A program made the translations under genes and the position numbers. From Phycisphaerales bacterium (GTDB lineage Bacteria; Pseudomonadota; Gammaproteobacteria; Competibacterales; Competibacteraceae), in NCBI GenBank assembly GCA_014879435.1, contig JACSSB010000229.1, forward strand, positions 1 through 13,696: a stretch of 13,696 nt of DNA, in the 5' to 3' direction. The notes under the pieces were generated by a model, which saw only the letters and a list, made by a program, of their open reading frames with translations, was not told where the DNA came from and searched no databases. Shown in pieces: positions 1-7,081 of this stretch (position 1 is the first letter of the stretch; the number at the start of each line of letters is the position of its first letter).

Positions 1-100
1 GAATGACATTCAGTTGTGGATCGTCACTCCCGCGTAGGCGGGAGTCCAGAAGTGATGACACGCACAGTTGCCTGGATTCCCGCTTTCGCGGGAATGACAT
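1..100. repeat. Cluster of REP-like palindromic repeats in alternating orientation
   Basis: Two copies of a roughly 27-bp palindromic unit are visible in opposite orientation. One lies at 23-49 (GTCACTCCCGCG then GGCGGGAGTCCAG). The other lies at 72-98 (CTGGATTCCCGC then GCGGGAATGAC). The first ten bases of the window (GAATGACATT) match the end of the second unit, so a third copy probably starts left of the window. Such ATTCCCGC/GCGGGAAT palindromes are common dispersed intergenic repeats in beta- and gammaproteobacteria (REP- or dRS3-like). The function is not visible here; the cluster could form hairpins in a transcript entering from the left. Confidence 0.7.
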
Positions 101-147
101 TAAGCGATTGATTGGCTAAGAGTCATAAACAGAATTGACGTTAAAGA

Positions 148-1530
148 ATGAAGCGAAGTGGTACACGAATCGATGCGGTGATGGCAGAAATTCAAGCAAA
201 GATTGCCTCTCGCGCCTACCTGCCGGGGACTCGCCTGCCCTCCGTGCGTGCGCAAGCAAAAACCATGCGGCTCTCGATCTCGACCGTGGTGGAAGCCTAT
301 GAACGACTAGCCGCCGAAGGGATCATTGCGTCCCGCCCTGGAGCGGGGTTTTATGTGCTGGGACCGGTCGCGCCGCTGGCGCTGGCAGAGATCAGCCCTA
401 GGCTCGATAGGGAGGTCGATCCGTTGTGGGTTTCGCGCCAATCGCTGGAAGCCGATAGCGCCGTGCTCAAGCCCGGATGTGGTTGGATGCCTCCGTCGTG
501 GCTTTATGAGGCAGGTATCCGCCGTGCCCTACGTGCGTTGGTGAAAGCGGATCTATTGGAGCTCACCGAATATCCCACGCCGCTCGGTCACCCGGCGCTA
601 CGCCAATTGCTTTCGCGGCGGATGCGGAGTACTGGTATCGAGGTTCCTCCTGAACAGATCATACTCACCGAATCAGGAACGCAGGCGATAGATCTGATTT
701 GTCGTTTTCTGCTGGAACCGGGCGACACCGTCCTGGTGGATGATCCTTGCTACTTCAATTTCCACGCGTTGCTCAAAGCCCATCGCGTACAGGCGGTGGG
801 CGTGCCCTATACCCCCAATGGACCAGATGTGGAGTTATTCAGCGCCGCTTTGCAAGCACATTCACCCCGGCTCTATATCACCAATTCGGGAATCCATAAT
901 CCAACAGGTGCGACGCTTTCACCGGTTGTTGCGCATCGGATTCTGAAGCTTGCCGACAGTTCGGATCTGGTGATTATCGAGGATGATATTTTTGCCGACT
1001 TCGAGGTCAATCCTGCTCCAAGATTAGCGGCTTTCGATGGACTCGCACGCGTGGTCCACATTGGGAGTTTTTCCAAGACGGTTTCGGCTTCGCTACGCTG
1101 TGGCTATATCGCGGCACGAGCTGATTGGATCGAAAGTCTGCTCGATTTAAAGATCGCCACCACCTTTGGCGGTGGGCGCTTAGCCGCTGATATCGTATTG
1201 ACCACTTTGACCGACAGCGGCTATCGCAGGCACATGGAAACGGTACGACAATGGCTGGCAGCGCAAATGGAAAAGACGATTCCACGCCTCGAAGCACTCG
1301 GTATCCGACCTTGGCTGGTGCCCCGAGCAGGCATGTTTCTTTGGTGTCAATTGCCGAAAGGTAAGGATGCTTCCTGCCTGTCTCGGTCCTGCTTGCAAGA
1401 CGGCGTGGTGTTGGCACCGGGTAATGTTTTCAGTCAATCGTTGAGTGCCAGCGATTTTATGCGTTTCAATGTGGCGCAATCGACCGATGATCGGATTTTC
1501 GATGTTTTGGCGCGTGCGCTTTCGGCGTAG
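148..1530 (+). CDS. MocR-family regulator: GntR helix-turn-helix fused to PLP aminotransferase domain
   Basis: This is a 460-residue transcription factor of the MocR (GntR/aminotransferase class I-II fusion) family. Residues 1-70 form the winged helix-turn-helix, with the typical GTRLPSVRAQA and LSISTVVEAYERL segments. Residues 110-460 are a fold-type I aminotransferase domain. In it, the substrate/PLP-side Asn is in HNPTG (N251), the PLP-pyridine acid is in IIEDDIF (D279/D280), the Schiff-base lysine is in GSFSKT (K310), and the carboxylate-binding Arg is in MRFNVAQ (R439). All key residues are kept and the length is normal, so the protein should bind PLP. Members usually act as PLP- or amino-compound-sensing activators or repressors, often of a divergent neighbour, which here would lie outside the window. 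The ribosome site before this ATG is weak (TTAAAGA). I cannot say which pathway is controlled (PdxR- or GabR-like are possibilities). Confidence 0.93.
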   Translation: MKRSGTRIDAVMAEIQAKIASRAYLPGTRLPSVRAQAKTMRLSISTVVEAYERLAAEGIIASRPGAGFYVLGPVAPLALAEISPRLDREVDPLWVSRQSLEADSAVLKPGCGWMPPSWLYEAGIRRALRALVKADLLELTEYPTPLGHPALRQLLSRRMRSTGIEVPPEQIILTESGTQAIDLICRFLLEPGDTVLVDDPCYFNFHALLKAHRVQAVGVPYTPNGPDVELFSAALQAHSPRLYITNSGIHNPTGATLSPVVAHRILKLADSSDLVIIEDDIFADFEVNPAPRLAAFDGLARVVHIGSFSKTVSASLRCGYIAARADWIESLLDLKIATTFGGGRLAADIVLTTLTDSGYRRHMETVRQWLAAQMEKTIPRLEALGIRPWLVPRAGMFLWCQLPKGKDASCLSRSCLQDGVVLAPGNVFSQSLSASDFMRFNVAQSTDDRIFDVLARALSA

Positions 1531-1537
1531 TCGTGTG

Positions 1538-1569
1538 GGGTGGACAGATGAGTTAACGCTTTTCCGCCC
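1538..1569. repeat. Imperfect hairpin just after the MocR gene
   Basis: GGGTGGA at 1538-1544 pairs, with one G-T pair, with TCCGCCC at 1563-1569. A GTTAAC palindrome lies between them. It starts eight bases after the MocR stop codon and has no run of T after it, so it is at best a weak terminator. It resembles the dispersed GGTGGA-type palindromes seen in gammaproteobacterial intergenic DNA, one of which also lies at 12000-12030. Confidence 0.35.
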
Positions 1570-1596
1570 TACGATCTAGAAGATAATTAATGGAAC

Positions 1597-1785
1597 TTAA
1601 GAGTTTTTTAATAGCCACTGGGTCCAAGGAAATGTATGAAAAGTCATTATTATCATTGCGATAATAATGACTGTTTTGGTAAAAATTGATGGAAGCCTAA
1701 GAAAAATACTTAGTACTCCAAAAGATACCCAACCTAGTCCCAACCACAAAAAGAAGTTTCGATTTTCTGGTAGCTTTAATGGCAT
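1597..1785 (-). CDS. Possible small membrane protein, unrecognised
   Basis: This 62-residue reading frame is hydrophobic, with two likely membrane segments: residues about 11-29 (FFLWLGLGWVSFGVLSIF) and about 36-50 (TKTVIIIAMIIMTF). I recognise no family. The region is clearly more AT-rich than its neighbours. Evidence against a gene is the start: the nearest good ribosome-binding sequence (AAAGGAA) is correctly spaced for another ATG at 1798 that lies in a different frame and stops after 34 codons. It lies downstream of copA in the same direction, beyond two hairpins. It may be a real small gene, a frameshifted one, or chance. Confidence 0.3.
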   Translation of the reverse strand: MPLKLPENRNFFLWLGLGWVSFGVLSIFLRLPSIFTKTVIIIAMIIMTFHTFPWTQWLLKNS

Positions 1786-1814
1786 ATATTGGTCTCATAA
1801 ATTCCTTTTATTCA

Positions 1815-1854
1815 GATAACCTCGGCTTTGACCATTAGCGGCGCCGAGGTTATC
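1815..1854 (-). terminator. 12-bp perfect hairpin downstream of copA
   Basis: GATAACCTCGGC (1815-1826) is exactly complementary to GCCGAGGTTATC (1843-1854) across a 16-base loop. It lies about 47 bases after the copA stop codon in the direction of copA transcription. No T-run follows on either strand, so factor-independent termination is not certain. It may instead protect the 3' end of the copA transcript or be a dispersed palindrome. Confidence 0.45.
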
Positions 1855-1857
1855 AAT

Positions 1858-1882
1858 GGTGAATACGCTGTGCTTATTCACC
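1858..1882 (-). terminator. Second hairpin directly after copA
   Basis: GGTGAATA (1858-1865) pairs perfectly with TATTCACC (1875-1882) over a 9-base loop. Reading along the copA transcript, this hairpin comes first, 18 bases after the stop codon, and the 12-bp hairpin follows three bases later. It has no U-tract. The tandem placement suggests an end-of-transcript structure, but this is inference. Confidence 0.4.
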
Positions 1883-1900
1883 CTGCGTCTTTTCTCTCGC

Positions 1901-4471
1901 TCAAAGTTTTATTGAACGTAAGCGCAAGGCATTGTAAATCACCGATACCGAGCTGAGACTCATCGCTGCTGCTGCGAGTAGCGGTGATAGCAAAATACCG
2001 AAAGTGGGATACAACACACCTGCCGCCACCGGTATCCCGAGCGCATTGTAAACAAAGGCAAAAAATAGGTTTTGGCGGATATTGCGCAGGGTGGCGCGGC
2101 TCAAGTTCCGGGCGCGAACGATGCCGCTCAGATCGCCCTTGACCAAGGTTACGCCCGCACTTTCCATCGCCACATCGGTGCCGGTACCCATGGCGATACC
2201 GACTTGGGCTTGCGCTAGCGCGGGTGCGTCGTTAACACCGTCGCCAGCCATCGCTACCTGTCGGCCTTCTTGTTGCAGTGCCTTGATCTTCTCCGCTTTC
2301 TGGTCGGGTAATACCCCAGCGATGACCTCATCCAGACCGAGTTTTCGTGCCACCGCCCGAGCGGTGGTTTCGCTATCGCCGGTCAGCATGATGACATTCA
2401 CTCCCTCTGCACGGAGCGCTCGAATGGCCTCAGGTGTCGTCGCCTTGATGGGGTCGGCCACTCCAAGCAAGCCCGCAATCTGGTTGTCCATCGCCACGAA
2501 CATCACCGTCTGGCCTTCGGAGCGTAGCCGCTCCGCCTCATCTGCCAGAACACCCGGATCGATTCCCAATGCCTGCAGCAAGGCGTGGTTACCCAGTGCA
2601 ACCGATTTGTCGTCTACACGACCCATCACCCCCTTGCCGGTCATCGATTCAAAGTTTTCGGCATGGCCCAGGGTGATGCCGCGCTCTTGCGCCTCGTCGA
2701 TGATGGCGGTGGCTAGCGGATGTTCGCTGCCGCGCTCCAGAGTCGCGGCGAGACCTAACAGCGTCGCTTCGTCCAAACCGGATACCGGTACTATTGCCAC
2801 TAAGCGAGGCTTACCCTCAGTTAGAGTGCCGGTTTTGTCCACCACCAAGGTATCGATTTTATGCATCATTTCAATCGCTTCGGCGTTTTTGAATAACACC
2901 CCAAGCGTGGCGCCTTTACCGGTCGCAGTCATGACCGACATCGGAGTGGCCAAGCCCAGCGCGCAGGGACAGGCGATAATGAGTACGGCCACGGCGTTGA
3001 CTAGAGCATGGGCCATGGCCGGAGGCGGCCCGAAAATCGCCCAGACGGCGAAAGTGATGAGGGCGGCCACTATTACGACGGGGACGAAGTAGCCAGCAAC
3101 TTGGTCGGCCAGTTTCTGAATGGGTGCGCGGCTACGTTGGGCTTGCGCCACCATTTGCACGATTCGTGAGAGCAGGGTATCGGCCCCAACCCGTTGCGCT
3201 TCCACGATGAGGCTACCCGTGCCGTTGACCGTGGCACCGATAACCTTGTCACCAGGATTTTTCTCTACCGGGATCGGTTCGCCGGTAACCATAGATTCAT
3301 CGACAACGCCGTGTCCTTCCAGCACGATGCCATCCACTGGCACTTTTTCACCCGGACGCACGCGCAGATGATCGCCGGGCTGGATCTGATCCAGCGGCAC
3401 ATCTTCATCGCTACCGTCTTGCTTGATGCGACGTGCGGTTTTCGGTGCCAAGCCCAGTAAAGCTTTGATTGCAGTACCGGTTTGCTGGCGCGCCCGCAAC
3501 TCCAGCACCTGACCTAGCAAAACCAAGGTCACAATTGCAGCGGCAGCTTCGAAATAGACAGCGACTTGGCCGTCGGCATCGCGAAATACGGCAGGAAACA
3601 GTGTTGGGAATAGAACGGCCACGATACTGTAGACATAGGCCACGCCCACACCCAAAGCGACCAGGCTGAACATATTGAGGCTGCGGTTGAGTACCGATTG
3701 CCAACCCCGTTCGAAAAACGGCCAACCGCCCCATAGCACTACTGGTGTGGCCAACAGCAGCTCTAGCCAGTTCAGGCCGCGAGACGATATCAATCCATCG
3801 AACGATATGCCTGGAATATGCCGACCCATTGCCACCACGATCAGCGGAATGGTCAGCAGGACGCCAACCCAAAAACGCCGGGTCATGCCCTTGAGTTCTT
3901 GGTTTTCCTCCGCTTCGAGGGTTATGGTCCGAGGTTCCAGCGCCATGCCGCAGATCGGACAGCTCCCCGGTTCGTCGCGTACGATCTCCGGGTGCATCGG
4001 GCAGGTGTACTCAGTCTTGGTGGTCGGCGCAGGGATGCCCACCGGCTCCAGCGCCATACCACATTTCGGACAACTGCCTGGGCCTTCCTGGCGAATCTCC
4101 GGGTGCATCGGGCAGGTGTATTCAGCCTTGGTTGTCGGCGCGGGGATGCCAGCCTTGGTTGTCGGCGCAGGGATGCCCGCCGGTTCCAGCGTCATACCAC
4201 ATTTCGGACAACTGCCTGGGCCTTCCTGGCGAATTTCCGGGTGCATCGGGCAGGTGTATTCAGCCTTGGTTGTCGGCGCGGGGATGCCCACCGGTTCCAG
4301 CGTCATACCACATTTCGGGCAACTGCCCGGTCCTTCCTGGCGAATTTCCGGGTGCATCGGGCAGGTGTAAATCGTCCCTGATGTGGAGGTTGAGATCGCA
4401 GCCTCCGAGTTTTCGGAATGGTGATGGTGATGATGCCCATGATCGCAAGAATGCTCGTGGGGATTTTTCAT
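1901..4471 (-). CDS. copA: Cu(I)-exporting P1B-type ATPase, CopA type, with His-rich tail and four HMBD repeats
   Basis: This 856-residue inner-membrane pump uses ATP hydrolysis to export copper(I), probably to the periplasm. Residues 1-30 contain a His-rich run (HGHHHHHH). Four heavy-metal-binding HMBD units of the form YTCPMHPEI..GSCPKCGM.LEP start near residues 35, 72, 118 and 155; classical GMxCxxC HMA domains are absent. The catalytic core is complete: TGEP (396-399), CPC (501-503) in the metal-binding membrane helix, DKTGT with phosphorylated D545, SEHP (H584), and GDGVNDAP (743-750). YN (808-809) and M837/SLSS match the second copper-site signature of Cu(I) ATPases. The ATG is supported by an AGGAGGA site six bases upstream. 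No cueR-like gene or clear MerR-type promoter is visible nearby. Silver is another possible substrate; zinc/cadmium is unlikely given the membrane residues. Confidence 0.96.
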   Translation of the reverse strand: MKNPHEHSCDHGHHHHHHSENSEAAISTSTSGTIYTCPMHPEIRQEGPGSCPKCGMTLEPVGIPAPTTKAEYTCPMHPEIRQEGPGSCPKCGMTLEPAGIPAPTTKAGIPAPTTKAEYTCPMHPEIRQEGPGSCPKCGMALEPVGIPAPTTKTEYTCPMHPEIVRDEPGSCPICGMALEPRTITLEAEENQELKGMTRRFWVGVLLTIPLIVVAMGRHIPGISFDGLISSRGLNWLELLLATPVVLWGGWPFFERGWQSVLNRSLNMFSLVALGVGVAYVYSIVAVLFPTLFPAVFRDADGQVAVYFEAAAAIVTLVLLGQVLELRARQQTGTAIKALLGLAPKTARRIKQDGSDEDVPLDQIQPGDHLRVRPGEKVPVDGIVLEGHGVVDESMVTGEPIPVEKNPGDKVIGATVNGTGSLIVEAQRVGADTLLSRIVQMVAQAQRSRAPIQKLADQVAGYFVPVVIVAALITFAVWAIFGPPPAMAHALVNAVAVLIIACPCALGLATPMSVMTATGKGATLGVLFKNAEAIEMMHKIDTLVVDKTGTLTEGKPRLVAIVPVSGLDEATLLGLAATLERGSEHPLATAIIDEAQERGITLGHAENFESMTGKGVMGRVDDKSVALGNHALLQALGIDPGVLADEAERLRSEGQTVMFVAMDNQIAGLLGVADPIKATTPEAIRALRAEGVNVIMLTGDSETTARAVARKLGLDEVIAGVLPDQKAEKIKALQQEGRQVAMAGDGVNDAPALAQAQVGIAMGTGTDVAMESAGVTLVKGDLSGIVRARNLSRATLRNIRQNLFFAFVYNALGIPVAAGVLYPTFGILLSPLLAAAAMSLSSVSVIYNALRLRSIKL
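3932..4369 (-). repeat. In-gene tandem repeats encoding four HMBD metal-binding units
   Basis: This part of copA encodes residues 35-180 and consists of four repeat units of about 111-138 bp. Units 1 to 3 are nearly identical in DNA as well as protein. Each is a CPMHPEI...CPKCGM unit plus a GIPAPTTK linker. Unit 4 is diverged (IVRDEPGSCPICGM). The spacer between units 2 and 3 carries the 9-residue linker GIPAPTTKA twice (DNA 4124-4177), a small slippage duplication. The high DNA identity implies recent expansion or homogenisation. Assemblers and length-variable strains may differ here. Confidence 0.9.
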
Positions 4472-4477
4472 TGGATA

Positions 4478-4484
4478 TCCTCCT
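4478..4484 (-). promoter_or_regulatory. Strong ribosome-binding site of copA
   Basis: On the minus strand this reads AGGAGGA, six bases before the copA ATG. It is close to the ideal anti-16S sequence and fixes the start codon chosen for copA. Confidence 0.8.
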
Positions 4485-4892
4485 CGTTAAATACGAGTAT
4501 GGAGTCAAACGTATGAAAAAATTGCTTTCATTACCGGTTGGCGCGAGTTGGCGCGAGAAGCCTCGGTGTTCAGACCGAGGATGGGTAGGGCGGAGTCTGC
4601 AAGACTCCATTATAGAAGTTAATGAAGTTAATCTGGATATAGATTACTGCTCGATGTGCTAGTGCACAATAGAAATCGGTGCGTCATCACACGACGCGGT
4701 AAAATAGGACGGCGACCACAGCACGTCTTTCCTTTGTAGTAGAAGCGGTTGGCGATATCCAGGTGCTCATTTCGCAGCACACGAAGGGATAGTGCACTGT
4801 CCGAAGAATGGTCAGATATGGATTCAGGATCAAAATGAATTGGTCCGGCTTATTATATTCTGGTGCGCATATGGTGAGCTGCAATAGGTGAA
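4485..4892. other. Intergenic stretch between copA and the hydrolase gene with no convincing gene
   Basis: About 400 bases separate the copA ribosome site from the end of the hydrolase gene. The reading frames here are short, have poor starts (one is TTG) and show no familiar composition. Visible structure is limited to the two hairpins at 4561-4608, a small hairpin GCGTC/GACGC at 4681-4697, and a TTGACT sequence on the minus strand (4503-4508). That sequence lies too close to the copA ribosome site to be a normal promoter. The copA promoter should lie here, but I cannot place it. Confidence 0.5.
4545..4608 (+). mobile_element. Possible remnant of an IS200/IS605-type right end (two hairpins)
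   Basis: The segment reads GCGAGAAG and then a hairpin CCTCGGT (4561-4567)/ACCGAGG (4574-4580). A second hairpin GGAGTCT (4592-4598)/AGACTCC (4602-4608) follows. An AAGCC-hairpin at the 3' side of a tnpB gene is typical of IS200/IS605-family ends and of the 3' part of TnpB guide RNAs. No tnpA or tnpB coding sequence is present, so if the reading is right, only the end survives. It could equally be an unrelated pair of intergenic hairpins. Confidence 0.25.
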
Positions 4893-5891
4893 TCAATGCT
4901 CAAGAAAATCGCGCAGATCTTGCGTGAACTTGAACGGATTTTTGAACATCAGGAAGTGATCCCCTTGTTCTGCCTTGGTATAAACGTACAGTTTTGAATC
5001 AGGAATAACGGTATGCGCCCAGCGCTGGCTTGGTAAATTGGTGCTGTATTCTCCAGTGAAAATAGCGACAGGTATCCGAATTTTGTAACGTAATACATCG
5101 CGCCAGTCGTTAGAGCCGTGATCGTACATCACTTGCATCATGGCGGCTGGATCATTCTGGATCACGGATTCGGCAAAGCTTTCAGAATTATCGAAAAACG
5201 GTGAATCGCGCAATTTGAATCGCGCAACGAAGTTGGTCGTTTGGGGATCTGGGTTATTCGGTACGGGTGCTTGCAATGCCTCGATCAGCGCATCGGGCGA
5301 AGGCATAAACGCGCCGAAATCCCTACGCTCCTGTTCTGACCAGTTGGCATGGGCCACAATGGCAATCGGCTCATCCACGAAAACCGCCTTGCGAATTCCT
5401 CGGCTACCAAAAAGATCGATATAGCTCCACAGTACTGATGCCCCCATCGACCAGCCACAATAATCGGCTGACTGGATATTCAAGTGATCGTTCAGCTCCT
5501 TGAGGTCCATCGCGTAACGGGCAATCCGATTGCCGTATTTGACCTTATCTGATAAGCCCTGATTGCGTTGGTCGAGAACAATCACGCGATAATGCTTGGC
5601 AAGGATGAACATCACATTGATGTATTCCGCCCCATTGGCTGACCAGCCAGGAATGAAGATCAGTGGCTTGCCCGACCCGGCCTCCCAGTAGCGGAGTGTT
5701 ACGCCATCCTTGGTTTTGAAACTGTTGATCTGCAATTCTTTGAAGTCCGACAGTTTAGCTGGCAGACCTTCCAGTTTATTGGGAAATGTAAAGTCCTTAC
5801 CCAGTACTTCAATAACTGGGGCTGTCAGCGTTGGGCTGGAAAAGATAAGTAGACTCAGCGTGGTTAGCGTGGTGCAAAATCGAGTTTTCAT
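4893..5891 (-). CDS. Secreted alpha/beta-hydrolase
   Basis: This is a 332-residue alpha/beta-hydrolase. Residues 1-24 look like a Sec signal peptide (Lys/Arg start, hydrophobic LTTLSLLIFSS core), so a periplasmic or exported enzyme is likely. The fold signature is clear. FIPGW (79-83) forms the oxyanion-hole turn, and VLDQRNQGLSD follows strand 4. The nucleophile elbow is GWSMG with S148. The catalytic His is in GDHFLMF (H312). The acid after strand 7 appears to be Glu (FTGEYS, E281) where many relatives have Asp. The overall pattern resembles haloperoxidase/esterase-like members, but the substrate cannot be told. The start is supported by AAGGAG four bases before ATG. The remnant oxidoreductase begins just upstream on the same strand, so the two may once have formed a unit. 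Confidence 0.88.
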   Translation of the reverse strand: MKTRFCTTLTTLSLLIFSSPTLTAPVIEVLGKDFTFPNKLEGLPAKLSDFKELQINSFKTKDGVTLRYWEAGSGKPLIFIPGWSANGAEYINVMFILAKHYRVIVLDQRNQGLSDKVKYGNRIARYAMDLKELNDHLNIQSADYCGWSMGASVLWSYIDLFGSRGIRKAVFVDEPIAIVAHANWSEQERRDFGAFMPSPDALIEALQAPVPNNPDPQTTNFVARFKLRDSPFFDNSESFAESVIQNDPAAMMQVMYDHGSNDWRDVLRYKIRIPVAIFTGEYSTNLPSQRWAHTVIPDSKLYVYTKAEQGDHFLMFKNPFKFTQDLRDFLEH

Positions 5892-5909
5892 GATGCTCCT
5901 TGATGGAAG

Positions 5910-6086
5910 TTAATTGGGTTGGAAATACCGACAAGCACTGTGCTGGACAAATTTTTTGCCAACTGGATAAGCCTCTTCTGCCGCACCAAAATCGTACGCT
6001 CCGATGCTGATTTCATATCCCGCACCTGCCAACGCAGAGGCCAAACTTGCACCCATGTTGCCCATGCCAATTATTGCGACTTTCAT
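5910..6086 (-). pseudogene. Amino-terminal remnant of an NADP/F420-dependent oxidoreductase
   Basis: The frame starts MKVAIIGMGNMGASLASALA, a textbook Rossmann dinucleotide-binding loop (GxGxxG) as found in NADP-oxidoreductase/F420-dependent proteins. AGGAG lies six bases before this ATG, so I use 6086 rather than the in-frame ATG at 6107. Only 58 residues remain, against roughly 200 or more in the family. After about residue 35 the sequence (YDFGAAEEAYPVGKKF) runs out into an unrelated tail. It is probably the stump of a gene cut by a deletion that brought the hydrolase close. A functional 58-residue protein seems unlikely. It is divergent from the LysR gene, the usual place for a LysR target. 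Confidence 0.7.
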
Positions 6087-6187
6087 GGCTTTCTCCTGCT
6101 GGGTCATGTGATGTGCTTACTTTAAAACTTGAAAGCTATTGAGATAAATGGCGAGAATAGGCCATCACTTGAAATGAAATGTTTTTA
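6087..6187. promoter_or_regulatory. Divergent promoter region between the oxidoreductase remnant and the LysR gene
   Basis: This roughly 100-bp AT-richer gap should hold both promoters and the LysR operator. An 8-bp direct repeat ACTTGAAA occurs at 6127-6134 and 6167-6174, 40 bp apart (about four helix turns). TTGAAA (6129-6134), 18 bp and GAGAAT (6153-6158) is a weak candidate sigma-70 promoter for the regulator. No clear T-N11-A palindrome stands out. The assignment rests mainly on gene layout. Confidence 0.35.
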
Positions 6188-7078
6188 ATGGATCGCCTGC
6201 AGAGCATGAGTGTATTCGCTAAGGCCGTAGAGCTGGGGTCGTTCTCAGCGGCAGGAGAGGCGCTGCGGATGTCCTCACAGTTGGTGGGCAAGCACGTGCA
6301 GACGCTGGAGCAGCACTTGGGTGTGCGCCTCATCAATCGTACGACCCGGCGTCACCATCTGACGGAAGCGGGCTTCGCCTTCTATGAACGGGTGAAGATC
6401 ATCTTGGCGGAAGTTGAGGCGGCCGAAAGCATGACTGCGATCCGTGACGGGATTCCTCGTGGATGTTTGCGGATCAATGCACCGATGTCATTCGGTATTC
6501 ACGCATTATCCAAGCGCTTGCCCGAATACATGGCTGCATATCCCGAGGTATCAATCGATCTGTCCTTATCCAACCGTTATATAGATCTGATCGATGAAGG
6601 GATTGATGTGGCATTCCGTGTGGGTGAGTTATCAGATAGCGGTCTGATTGCCCGGACACTAGCGCCCTATCGTTTGTGCCTGTGTGCCGCACCATCCTAT
6701 CTGGAGAGCCATCCGCCGATTAGCCATCCCAACGATTTGGTAACGCATGAATGCTTGGGTTTCTCGTATACCGAGTTGCGTACGCGCTGGACATTTACAG
6801 CGCTGGAAGGCGAAGTAACCGTGCCTGTTTCTGGTCGATTGATGGTTGATAGCGGCGAAGCATTGTTGATGGTAGCCCGCGCAGGTATGGGGCTACTGCT
6901 CCAGCCTAGTGAGTTGGTTAAGGAGGATTTGGTGGCAGGCCGACTCATTGAGGTGCTTTCCGAGTATCCCATCGCCACGCGCCCCTTTCATCTTCTTTAC
7001 GTTCCAGATCGCCGTATGACGCCCAAACTGCGCAGCTTTGTCGATTTTGCCGTCGCAGCTTTTGGTATTCATACGTGA
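6188..7078 (+). CDS. LysR-family transcriptional regulator
   Basis: This is a complete LysR-type regulator of about 296 residues. The winged helix-turn-helix occupies the first 60 residues (MDRLQSMSVFAKAVELGSFS, then AGEALRMSSQLVGKHVQTLE and the wing LGVRLINRTTRR). The rest is the periplasmic-binding-protein-like effector domain, with the CrgA-like pattern GCLRINAPMSFG, LSNRYIDLIDEGIDVAFRVGEL and LCAAPSYL. I prefer the ATG at 6188 because relatives usually begin MDRLQ; an in-frame ATG at 6179 would add three residues. Both starts have weak ribosome sites. Relatives often regulate adjacent oxidoreductases, and the divergent neighbour here is a broken oxidoreductase, so the regulator may have lost its local target. 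The effector is unknown. Confidence 0.92.
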   Translation: MDRLQSMSVFAKAVELGSFSAAGEALRMSSQLVGKHVQTLEQHLGVRLINRTTRRHHLTEAGFAFYERVKIILAEVEAAESMTAIRDGIPRGCLRINAPMSFGIHALSKRLPEYMAAYPEVSIDLSLSNRYIDLIDEGIDVAFRVGELSDSGLIARTLAPYRLCLCAAPSYLESHPPISHPNDLVTHECLGFSYTELRTRWTFTALEGEVTVPVSGRLMVDSGEALLMVARAGMGLLLQPSELVKEDLVAGRLIEVLSEYPIATRPFHLLYVPDRRMTPKLRSFVDFAVAAFGIHT

Positions 7079-7081
7079 ATT

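Noticed and set aside
2082..3092. 336-codon open frame on the plus strand
   Set aside because: It is fully antisense to the well-conserved catalytic part of copA; composition (Ser/Pro/Arg/Thr rich) is that of a shadow frame.
3932..4369. CRISPR-like regular repeats
   Set aside because: The repeats are long coding units with conserved spacers; there is no variable-spacer pattern.
4490..4510. MerR/CueR-type promoter for copA (TTGACTCCATAC with a partial dyad)
   Set aside because: A -10 box at the required 19-20 bp spacing would fall on the ribosome-binding site, and no TATAAT-like hexamer is present.
3675..4662. Several plus-strand frames with repeated peptides
   Set aside because: The repeats are the reverse reading of the HMBD repeats of copA, not an independent repeat protein.
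4687..4896. 69-codon minus-strand frame overlapping the hydrolase stop
   Set aside because: It starts with TTG, has no ribosome site and no recognisable composition; probably chance.
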